Positions 41,421-47,710 of a DNA stretch of 47,710 bases are shown piece after piece. Within the stretch, counting starts at the first letter, position 1; each line of letters opens with the position of its first letter. The notes beneath the pieces were generated by a model. That model was given only the letters and a program-made list of their open reading frames with translations. It had not been told where the DNA came from and did no database searches. Where the stretch lies: assembly GCA_964604565.1 (NCBI GenBank), contig CAZRZN010000006.1:1-47710 (forward strand). The letters run 5' to 3'. The translations under genes were made by a program, and so were the position numbers. The stretch is from CAZRZN01 sp964604565 (lineage in GTDB: Bacteria > Pseudomonadota > Alphaproteobacteria > Rhodobacterales > Rhodobacteraceae).

Positions 41421-43066
41421 CTTGGAAAGCTCTGGAACTTCAGCCACCCCGCCGCCACCGGCACGAAGGACGAAATCAGAAGCGCGGCGGACAACCCAAG
41501 CGTCAGGTATCTGAACCGCAGGGCCGCGCGGGCGATCGGCATGACCACCCGGTCCAACACCGCATCGAACGCCCCGTTGGCCGCGCGCGTCACCGCGCTG
41601 TCGCGCATCGGGCGATGCAGTGCATGGGCAAGGTGATGCGGCAGGATCAGGAAGGCCTCCACGAGGCTGATGATCAGGGTGATGACCAGCACGATGGGCA
41701 GGAACTTGAGCACCGCGCCGATGTTGCCGGCCATGAAACCGAGCGGCCCGACGATCATGACCGTTGTCAGAAAGGAAGAGACAACACCCGGAAGCACTTG
41801 CCTCACGCCGTTCACGGCGGCGTCGACAGCGCCTTCGCCCTCACGTCGCCGCCGCACGATATTTTCAGAGATCACGATGGAATCGTCCATCAAGAGCCCG
41901 ATCGCGACCAGCAGCGCGACCATTGTGATCATGTTGATCGTCAACCCCATGAGCTGCATGGCAAAGACCGTGCCGAGGAACGACACAGGCAGCGTCAGGG
42001 CGACCCAGAACGAAAAGCGCAATCCGAAGAAGACGCCCATAACGACCAGCACAAGGATGAGACCCTGCGCCCCGTTGGTGAAGATGATGTCGAGCCGTTC
42101 AACGATGTTGCGCGTGGTGTCCTGAGAAATCGTCAGCATGATTCCCTCGGGCGCTTCGGCGCGCGCCGCATCGAGACGGCTGCGCACGGCGTCCATCACG
42201 CGCAAGGCATCCTGTTCCGTGGTCTTGACGACGGTGACCAGTGCCGCCCTCCGGTCATCGTGCAGGGATTGCACCGAGGGGTCGGAAAAGACTGTCCGCA
42301 CCTTCGCGATATCACCAAGGCGGACCTCCGCCCCCAACGATCCGGCGATCACCGGCAGGTCGGCCAGCGCGCGTGCGGTGCGTCGTTCGCCGACAAACCG
42401 TACGACGGTATCCGTGTCGCCCCCTTCGAGCGTCCCGGCCGGCCGGTCGAGGCTGTTGCGGCGCAGCGCGGCGGCGACATCCGTGATCGACAGCCCATAG
42501 GTTCTGAGGGCGATATTCGAGATCTCCACCTCTATCTGGCGGTCGGAAAAGCCGCCGACCGTGGCGCGCGCGATCATTGGATCGCGCATCAGCCGCTCTG
42601 CCAGCTCATCGGCGATGGCAAAGAGGACGTGGGGATCGTCCGGCCCGGTGACGGCGATGGTGGCCACGGTGGCGGTGCGTTCGACAACGCGGGTGACGGG
42701 CGCCTCGGCCTCGGCCGGGTAGCCGGTCACCCCGTCCACCGCGGCCTTCACGTCGTCGGCAAAATCGGGCATGTCGCCGCCTTCGACCATTTCGGCGGTC
42801 AGCACGGCCAGGTTGTCGCGGGCTTCGCAGGTCAGTTGGGCCAAATCCTCGATTGCGCGGACCGGATCCTCGACGATCATGCAGATACCGCGCTCTACCG
42901 CGGCCGGGCTGGCGCCGGGATAGGCCAGCCGCACTTCGACCTCGGAGGGGGGCACCACGGGGAACGTGTCACGTTGCAAGGCGGGAACCGCCGCGAGGCC
43001 CAGCACGATCACCGCCAGCATCAGGATGTTGGCCGCCGTCGGGTGGCGTATGAACAAGGCAATCAC
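41421..43066 (-). CDS. RND efflux pump inner-membrane protein, N-terminal part (after the gap)
   Basis: About 548 residues forming the N-terminal half of the RND exporter: first helix (NILMLAVIVLGLAAVPALQRDTFPVVPPSEVEVRLAYPGASPAAVERG), porter domain, and helices 2-6, with VALTLPVSFLGTVFAMQLMGLTINMITMVALLVAIGLLMDDSIVISENIVRR. The Asp-Asp pair of the helix-4 proton relay is visible in GLLMDDSIV. The start is a GTG at 43064-43066 overlapping the stop of the adaptor gene (GTGA). The substrate is not predictable. The divergent porter sequence suggests this is not a close AcrB orthologue. Confidence 0.92.
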
Positions 43067-44373
43067 TGGTCGGATCCCACTGCGGCGCGGCGCGCGATGC
43101 TTGCGGCAAGGTCGGTGTCCTCGATCGGCGTCACCGTCATGCCGACCACGGCCAACGCCGGATCACTGACCACCAGCCTGTCGCCGGACGCCAGCCCGTC
43201 CCTGATCATGGCCAGTCCGTCGACCGCAAAGCCCACTTCAACGCTGCGCCGCGCAATCCTGTTCTCCGCATCCACCACTAACGCCTCGCCGCCCCAGACG
43301 GCTGCGGCCGGGACAACCAGTGCCTCGATCCTCGGTGCCGCAAGCACCACCTCGACAAACATGCCGCGACGCAGCGGCGGGCGGGTGCCCGGCACGGCCT
43401 GACCCATCGGATTGTCCACCGTGACGATGACGGCAACGCTCTGCGTGCGGGGGTCGATCCCCTCGCTGATCCGAGAGATTTCCGCCGGCCAGCGCACCGC
43501 TTCCCCGGCCATCGCAAGGACAACGGTGGCCGACAAGGTTTCGCGCGGGTCAAGGCCGCCCAATGTGCGGGCAAGCGGCCCGAGGCGCCCGATAGGCACC
43601 TGCGCAGCGATTTCGACCTGGTCCACCCCCTCTGCGGTCAGCAAGGTCTGTGCGCGTGCCACCACCTGCCCCTGATCGGCCGAGACCTCGCCGATCAGGA
43701 TCTCGAAAGGGGCCCGAATCTCGGTAAAGATCAGGTTTCGTTCGGCGCTGTCCCGTTCTGCCCTCAGCACGTCCCGTTCGGCGGCGTTCAGCGCCAGTTG
43801 GTTTGCGATATCGGTCAGCCGAGATTGCGCGCTCAGTTCGGCACGTTCGGCCTGTTCGACGACCGTCTGGCTGACCGCGCCCTGTTCGCGCAAACCGGTC
43901 TTGCGGGCAAGGTCGGCCTCGGCAAGGTCATAGTCCCGCCGGGCAATCGCGCGGCTCGCCTCCAGCGTCCGGTCCCGAACATCGAGCGCGGCAAGCCGCG
44001 CGTCTATCTGGGCCAGTGCGAGACGCAGTTCGGTCCCGTCGATCCGGAAAAGCAAGGCATCCCGCGGCACCACGCGCCCATTTGACAGACCTTCGTGGGT
44101 TTCGAGGATCTCTCCGTCGATGCGCGCCACCGCGCGCCATTCCTTGGCCGGTTCGACCGGGCCATAGCCGGATACCCGCGGCGTGAAAGGCAAAGGTTGC
44201 AGCGTAAGCACGCGCACCGGACGCGGATTGGCCCCGCGTTCCACCGAATCGGGTTCAGATTTCAGAAACCCGGCCCAGACCAACAGCCCGAACGCGAACA
44301 CCGCCGGAACTGCCACAGCCAGCAGCCGCCCGAGGATCAGCATGACAAGGGACATGAAGGATCGGTCAGTCAT
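43063..44373 (-). CDS. RND pump periplasmic adaptor (membrane fusion protein)
   Basis: A 436-residue HlyD/AcrA-like adaptor linking the RND pump to an outer-membrane channel. An N-terminal membrane anchor (LILGRLLAVAVPAVFAFGLLVWAGF) is followed by the barrel/lipoyl start (PVRVLTLQPLPFTPRVSGYGPVEPAKEWRAVARIDGEI) and a helical hairpin of about 90 residues (DARLAALDVRDRTLEASRAIARRDYDLAEADLARKTGLREQGAVSQTVVEQAERA). The second lipoyl half and the barrel (FTEIRAPFEILIGEVSADQGQVV) come next. It precedes the pump with overlapping stop and start. No outer-membrane factor is encoded nearby, so a shared TolC-like protein is presumably used. Confidence 0.9.
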   Translation of the reverse strand: MTDRSFMSLVMLILGRLLAVAVPAVFAFGLLVWAGFLKSEPDSVERGANPRPVRVLTLQPLPFTPRVSGYGPVEPAKEWRAVARIDGEILETHEGLSNGRVVPRDALLFRIDGTELRLALAQIDARLAALDVRDRTLEASRAIARRDYDLAEADLARKTGLREQGAVSQTVVEQAERAELSAQSRLTDIANQLALNAAERDVLRAERDSAERNLIFTEIRAPFEILIGEVSADQGQVVARAQTLLTAEGVDQVEIAAQVPIGRLGPLARTLGGLDPRETLSATVVLAMAGEAVRWPAEISRISEGIDPRTQSVAVIVTVDNPMGQAVPGTRPPLRRGMFVEVVLAAPRIEALVVPAAAVWGGEALVVDAENRIARRSVEVGFAVDGLAMIRDGLASGDRLVVSDPALAVVGMTVTPIEDTDLAASIARRAAVGSDQ

Positions 44374-44730
44374 GGCGAACCGGTCCCGTTCGGCCTGCGC
44401 CCACCGGTTTCGGGGCAGGGCCGGAACTTGCCGGAGAGCCGAAGCGGAAACCGTGATGTCGCATTCGAATAGATGTCATCGTGGCAGGCTCCCGAATGCA
44501 TTCATGCCGGTGGATACCGGCGTTCGGTCGCCACCTAACGCAATGGCATGTCCGGAACCTTGATCCAGATCACCACACATTCAAAGAGATAAATATTTAC
44601 TTTGGGATTTTCCACGCCAGACGGCGGGCCACCCGGCAACGGATGACGGAAGGGCGGCGTCAGGAAAAGCCGATCCCGGGTGCGGGCAATCCGTGGAGGG
44701 ATGCGTGCCGCGCAAGATCTGCGCGGCCTT

Positions 44731-44752
44731 TTCGGACAAGATCTTGTCCGAA
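44731..44752. repeat. Perfect 22-bp palindrome
   Basis: The arms TTCGGACAAGA and TCTTGTCCGAA are exact reverse complements with no spacer, centred on AGATCT. It lies about 360 bases upstream of the RND adaptor gene and 450 from the next gene. A strong candidate for a dimeric regulator binding site. No T-run follows on either strand. Confidence 0.75.
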
Positions 44753-45121
44753 GGACTTCACCGGAAAGACCCTTCTGGCGGACCATCCGCAGGTGCCTGA
44801 CGCGGGTCACGAAAGACACGGGCCATGGCGAAGGGTTGAAACGGGTTCAACCGCAGTCGGCCTTTGGGGTTGCCACGGCACAGCAGGGTAGAGTGTTCTT
44901 GCGCGGGACGTTGACCTGCCGGCGCAGCCCCGTGGTCGCGTGGAACAGATCACCGGCCTGTCCGGGACATAGGTATTCAAGACACAGGGACAGGAATACC
45001 GCGGTCGCGCCAACCCCGCGCACGTTCGGAATGAACAGGAGGTAGGGTCACAGCCCAAGGGCGCCGAGCAACCCGTCTTTCAGTATATTCCTCAAGGTCG
45101 GAAAGGGCAGACCCAGAACAG

Positions 45122-45149
45122 GCAAGCCGCCCCGATGAGGGCGGCCTGC
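45122..45149 (-). terminator. Hairpin downstream of the small basic protein gene
   Basis: GCAAGCCGCCC (45122-45132) and GGGCGGCCTGC (45139-45149) form an 11-bp stem with one mismatch and a 6-base loop, 54 bases after the stop codon at 45204. On the minus strand it is followed by a weak T-rich tail. It is a plausible terminator for this gene. Confidence 0.5.
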
Positions 45150-45203
45150 TGCGTTACTCCGTCAAGCGGCATGGCCGGGCGCGGATCCCCACGCCGTGAA
45201 TGA

Positions 45204-45569
45204 TCATTTGGCAGCCATGGAGTGCCGCGAAGGCCCGCCGTGACGCCCCTGGCCCCAGTTGTGCGACCTCGAATACTTCCAATGGCCAAGCGATCCCTGC
45301 TTGCTCCGGTCATAGCGGCGATCGGTGTGGGTCTTTTGGCGATAATCGTGTTTCCAATGACCGTTGCCGGCATGACGAGGTTTTGCGCGCTGGTCCTTGC
45401 GGTCATCCCGGTGATTTTCGATTGCGCGACCGAGGATGTATAGACCGACGGCGGCCCCCACGAATTTCTTCAGATTGTCGTTATTGCCCGCAGTCGCGGG
45501 CGACGCGGTGGACAATGTGGCGATCAGGGCGCCGGCGCTGAGCATGGCGATCATGAAACGTGCAGACAT
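45204..45569 (-). CDS. Small exported basic protein
   Basis: A 121-residue protein of unknown function with a signal peptide (MSARFMIAMLSAGALIATLSTASPATAG; cleavage near residue 27). The next part, NLKKFVGAAVGLYILGRAIEN, resembles a short hydrophobic or amphipathic segment. The rest is very rich in Arg, Lys, His, Gly and Asp with repeated aromatic-Lys-Tyr/His patterns (GHWKHDYRQ, GHWKYSRSHNW). It is therefore strongly basic and probably periplasmic or surface bound. AAAGGA lies before the ATG. It is divergent from the next small exported protein gene. I recognise it as a type common in Rhodobacteraceae but cannot name a family. Confidence 0.72.
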   Translation of the reverse strand: MSARFMIAMLSAGALIATLSTASPATAGNNDNLKKFVGAAVGLYILGRAIENHRDDRKDQRAKPRHAGNGHWKHDYRQKTHTDRRYDRSKQGSLGHWKYSRSHNWGQGRHGGPSRHSMAAK

Positions 45570-45772
45570 GAGAAAGATCCTTTCGGTATTATGTCTTTCG
45601 GGAAAGCCGCGGTCCGTGGCGCAGCCGAAATCATACCGTCGCGCTCTGAAACCCTGTGGCGCAATAACGGGCGACCGCTATCGGATAACCGGGGCCGCAT
45701 GCCCCTATCGTTATTGAATTTCCGCGCGTCTCATCGCAAGTTGTCCGCATGTTCCACGCATCCCGCACGCTC
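45570..45772. promoter_or_regulatory. Divergent region between two small exported-protein genes
   Basis: These 203 bases carry both promoters. A nested inverted repeat is visible: AATAACG (45663-45669) with CGTTATT (45709-45715) as outer arms and GGGGC (45691-45695) with GCCCC (45701-45705) as inner arms. Its role is unknown. Confidence 0.4.
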
Positions 45773-46075
45773 ATGTCCCGAACCGTCACAGCCATCTTGG
45801 CGCCCTTTGCGCTGCTGCTTGCGATGGCCCTGCCCGGTGCCGCCGCGGCAGACTGTTACGTGACCTACAAGGCCAAGCAGGACGATCCTCTGCGCCTGCA
45901 TTTCGGTGTCCTGCTGATCGGTGGCGACTGCCCGGACGCGCGGGACGCGGGAAACATTGCGGCCAATCGGCTTGCCTCTGACGGCTGGACGCTCTTGAAT
46001 GTGGTGCGAGTCGACTCCTCACCACCTTCCAGTTCCGAGCGAGCCAATGCCGGTCAATTCTATCTCCGTTACTGA
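45773..46075 (+). CDS. Small conserved exported protein
   Basis: A 100-residue protein with a signal peptide (TVTAILAPFALLLAMALPGAAAA) and a mature part beginning DCYVTYKAKQDDPLRLHFGV. It then reads GGDCPDARDAGNIAANRLASDGWTLLNVVRVD and ends GQFYLRY. Two cysteines in the mature part (DCY and GDC) could form a disulfide. I recall similar proteins in other Rhodobacteraceae without a known function. The start at 45773 opens on the signal peptide. An ATG at 45749 would add eight residues. Neither has a strong ribosome-binding site. The last 29 bases overlap the next gene. Confidence 0.7.
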   Translation: MSRTVTAILAPFALLLAMALPGAAAADCYVTYKAKQDDPLRLHFGVLLIGGDCPDARDAGNIAANRLASDGWTLLNVVRVDSSPPSSSERANAGQFYLRY

Positions 46076-46751
46076 CAGCCGCCGTTCCGGCGCGCGCGTC
46101 GTCGCGCTGGGGACCGTCGCCATCGTGGCGCTGCTGGCAGTCGCCGGGGCGGTGCTGATGCTGACACTGCCGGACGCCAATGCCTTCAACGCGCGGGTGG
46201 AGCGGATCTTTGTCGAGAACGATACCCTTACCAGCCAGGCCGAGGTCAAGCTGCTGGAAATCCTCGCGCAAAGCGGGACGGCCTTTTCCGACACGCTGGC
46301 CAGCTACAGGATGGTGATCTTCGTCCTGCTGGTCTTTGCCGCGGCAATGCTGGTAGCGGCGCTCGTGTTTCTGATCCTGTTGGTTCTGCTGAACCGCCGG
46401 ATGGCGCGGATCGAACGCTCCGGCATCGAAGTCAGTTCCCTGATCATCTCGCGCGCCGAAAACACGGTCTACCTGAACACCATGGGGTTCAAACTGACCG
46501 ATGCGATGATGGAGACGCTTGCCGTGCTGGCAGAGGCCCGGCTGGACAACGAAATGCTGACCGGCGTGCAGATCGAAGCCGTAATCTCCGGCCGGTCAGA
46601 GGCCGATTGCGACGAGGCGGCGGGCGCGACGCGGATCAAGCGTCTGCGCGACGGTCTGGGCAACCAGATCGTCAGCGAGTTGCTGGTCAAGAATATCGCC
46701 CGGCGCGGCTATGTCCTTGCCATAGACAAGGGCGTGATAGAGGTAGTCTGA
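46047..46751 (+). CDS. Membrane-anchored winged-helix-like protein
   Basis: A 234-residue protein with two transmembrane helices near the N-terminus (about 17-40 and 88-115) and a loop between them (about 41-87) predicted to be periplasmic by the positive residues on the other sides (RRSGAR before helix 1, NRRMARIERS after helix 2). The C-terminal cytoplasmic part (about 133-228) resembles an OmpR/PhoB-type winged helix: strands around NTVYLNTMGFKLTDAMMETLAVLAEA, then a recognition-helix-like GATRIKRLRDGLGNQIVSEL and a wing-like NIARRGYVLAID. It would be a membrane-bound one-component regulator with the DNA-binding domain last, opposite to ToxR. The fold assignment is by eye. It overlaps the previous gene by 29 bases. 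Confidence 0.72.
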   Translation: MPVNSISVTDSRRSGARVVALGTVAIVALLAVAGAVLMLTLPDANAFNARVERIFVENDTLTSQAEVKLLEILAQSGTAFSDTLASYRMVIFVLLVFAAAMLVAALVFLILLVLLNRRMARIERSGIEVSSLIISRAENTVYLNTMGFKLTDAMMETLAVLAEARLDNEMLTGVQIEAVISGRSEADCDEAAGATRIKRLRDGLGNQIVSELLVKNIARRGYVLAIDKGVIEVV

Positions 46752-46958
46752 TCCGGGCACGGGCGCCTCGGACCGCAGGGCCACCTGGGTCGGAACCCAA
46801 AATTCCCGCGATCCTTTCGCTTTTTGCTGCAACGCATCCATTGGAACATGTGTTTTGTCCCCGGGCGTGCCGAACGTCCGTCGATCGCCGTCGGGTTGCA
46901 CCCGCATTGTGGCAATGGCAGGTAACACAGCTTTACGCAGCCCGAAGGAGACCATCCC

Positions 46959-47417
46959 GTGAGCGATCTCAAGCTTCGTATGAACGCGCCTTTCGACCTT
47001 GTTCCCCTGTCGCGCATGCTGACCGACCCGGAGGATCTGTCGGTGGTGAACCCCAACGCCAAGCATCCGTTCGACCCGCTGGAATGGCAGGAAAAATGGC
47101 TTGCGGAACCCGATGACGCGTCCTTCTACATCGTGGATCAGGCAGACCGGGACGTCGGTTTCTTTGCTCTGCGCGTCGGCGTCGGCCCGGAGGTGCGCCA
47201 CCTCACCTACCTGTATCTGGATCCGGACCTGCGCGGTGGCGCCGGCGCGAGGATGGCCGCCCTCGTGGAGGATGCCGCCCGCAGCCTTCAGGCCCTGACC
47301 GTCACGCTGAAATGCGAATTGGACAATGCGCCAGCGCTGAACGCCTACAGAGCAGCCGGATATGAGGAACTCTCACAGCGCGGCGGCATGGCGACGATGC
47401 GTCTGGATTTGGATTGA
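46959..47417 (+). CDS. GNAT-family N-acetyltransferase
   Basis: A 152-residue acetyltransferase of the GCN5-related fold. The central strands and the acetyl-CoA loop are visible as GFFALRVGVGPEVRHLTYLYLDPDLRGGAGARMAALVEDAAR (with R-G-G-A-G-A as a slightly altered Q/R-x-x-G-x-G/A motif), and the late strand/helix as LKCELDNAPALNAYRAAGYEE. The start is a GTG at 46959-46961, supported by AAGGAG 8 bases upstream at 46945-46950. The gene stands alone. The acceptor (small molecule, peptide or protein) is unknown. Confidence 0.85.
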   Translation: MSDLKLRMNAPFDLVPLSRMLTDPEDLSVVNPNAKHPFDPLEWQEKWLAEPDDASFYIVDQADRDVGFFALRVGVGPEVRHLTYLYLDPDLRGGAGARMAALVEDAARSLQALTVTLKCELDNAPALNAYRAAGYEELSQRGGMATMRLDLD

Positions 47418-47710
47418 CCGGGAAAGAGTCCGCACGGCTCCCTGAACTGATGCGGTGGATGCCCTCACGCGAAGGCATCGAATGTGCCGTAACGGTTTCG
47501 TAGGAACCGGAGCGCGAGGGAGGCGTCCTTGTAAGAGATTGGCATATTGGCAATTGATCTTGCCAATGGCAGTTTTCAGGTTTGCGGCGTCACTGCGGAC
47601 GCAGCTGTTCTTTTCAACAGGTCGGTAACGCGTCCACGTCTATATCCGAGCGGCGTTGATGATGTGACCGCCCCCCGACGGCATCAGTGTGCCAAGGTGG
47701 GTCTGCAATG
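47418..47710. other. Window end without a supported gene
   Basis: On the minus strand a frame entering from beyond the window reads GTLMPSGGGHIINAARI and stops at 47640-47642. It resembles the middle of a short-chain dehydrogenase but is too short to call. A second short frame (47467-47575) reads YKDASLALRFLRNRYGTFDAFA. Either could be a gene remnant. Confidence 0.25.

Larger units (their letters stand above)
44374..45203. other. Long intergenic region with palindromes
   Basis: These 830 bases are the largest stretch without a gene I can support. The open frames here lack family character, signal peptides or good ribosome-binding sites. They hold a perfect 22-bp palindrome (44731-44752), next to it a 7-bp stem GCCGCGC/GCGCGGC (44707-44713, 44721-44727) whose loop AAGATCT shares AAGATCT with the palindrome, and a hairpin at 45122-45149. 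The promoter for the RND operon must lie near 44374-44600. Confidence 0.45.

Noticed and set aside
41615..43402. A 595-codon plus-strand frame opposite the RND pump and adaptor
   Set aside because: It is rich in Asp, His and Arg with no hydrophobic segments, the typical antisense pattern of a membrane-protein gene.
1..47710. CRISPR arrays, insertion sequences, prophage or integron elements
   Set aside because: No regularly spaced repeats, transposase motifs, integrase genes or terminal inverted repeats were seen on either strand.

Overview
The window is GC-rich (mostly G/C third codon positions) and looks like a chromosomal contig of a Rhodobacteraceae/Roseobacter-group alphaproteobacterium. 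Supporting evidence is the 5' end of an alphaproteobacterial-type rpsO, the DUF5665 and small secreted proteins I associate with that family, and the abundance of TRAP, TTT and hydantoinase-type catabolic genes. It is a scaffold with two 100-N gaps. One (17391-17490) looks artificial because both flanks carry the same 55 bp. The other (41321-41420) hides real missing sequence inside an RND pump gene. No tRNA, rRNA, CRISPR array, insertion sequence or prophage was seen.

Layout. 1-2427: rpsO (partial), a DUF5665 membrane protein, a DUF1643 protein and a PLP-dependent threonine/serine dehydratase-like enzyme. 2839-9589: a four-gene Mla/MCE-type lipid ABC transporter (STAS-permease fusion, ATPase, long-helix MCE protein, PqiC-like lipoprotein), then a large MscS-type channel. 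10075-14115: an MFS exporter followed by a split, domain-reordered PEP-synthase-like dikinase (a His-swivel protein and a separate ATP-grasp protein with overlapping ends).

14477-36429 is a 22-kb catabolic region, the most interesting part. A minus-strand operon hyuA-hyuB-dctP-dctQ-dctM-gntR couples an ATP-dependent hydantoinase/oxoprolinase to a TRAP importer and a GntR/HutC regulator. A LysR gene lies divergent from a D-amino-acid oxidase/dehydrogenase gene that leads a TTT-type importer (tctC-tctB-tctA). A second minus-strand operon holds a Rieske ring hydroxylase, a glutamine-synthetase-like ligase and a second, divergent HyuA/HyuB pair. It is faced by an IclR regulator, and a group-III-type alcohol dehydrogenase with an incomplete metal site follows. 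I infer import, amide/lactam ring opening, gamma-glutamylation and oxygenation of nitrogen-containing organic compounds. The substrates cannot be read from the sequence.

36565-44373: a 1015-residue secreted-type protein (seven FG-GAP repeats, two DUF4214 modules, RTX-like turns) with two hairpins in its leader, then an RND efflux pump with its periplasmic adaptor. 45204-47417: two small exported proteins, a membrane-anchored winged-helix protein of unusual topology and a GNAT acetyltransferase. The last 300 bases hold no gene I can support.

All functions are inferred from sequence motifs and family knowledge read by eye. No database search was possible.
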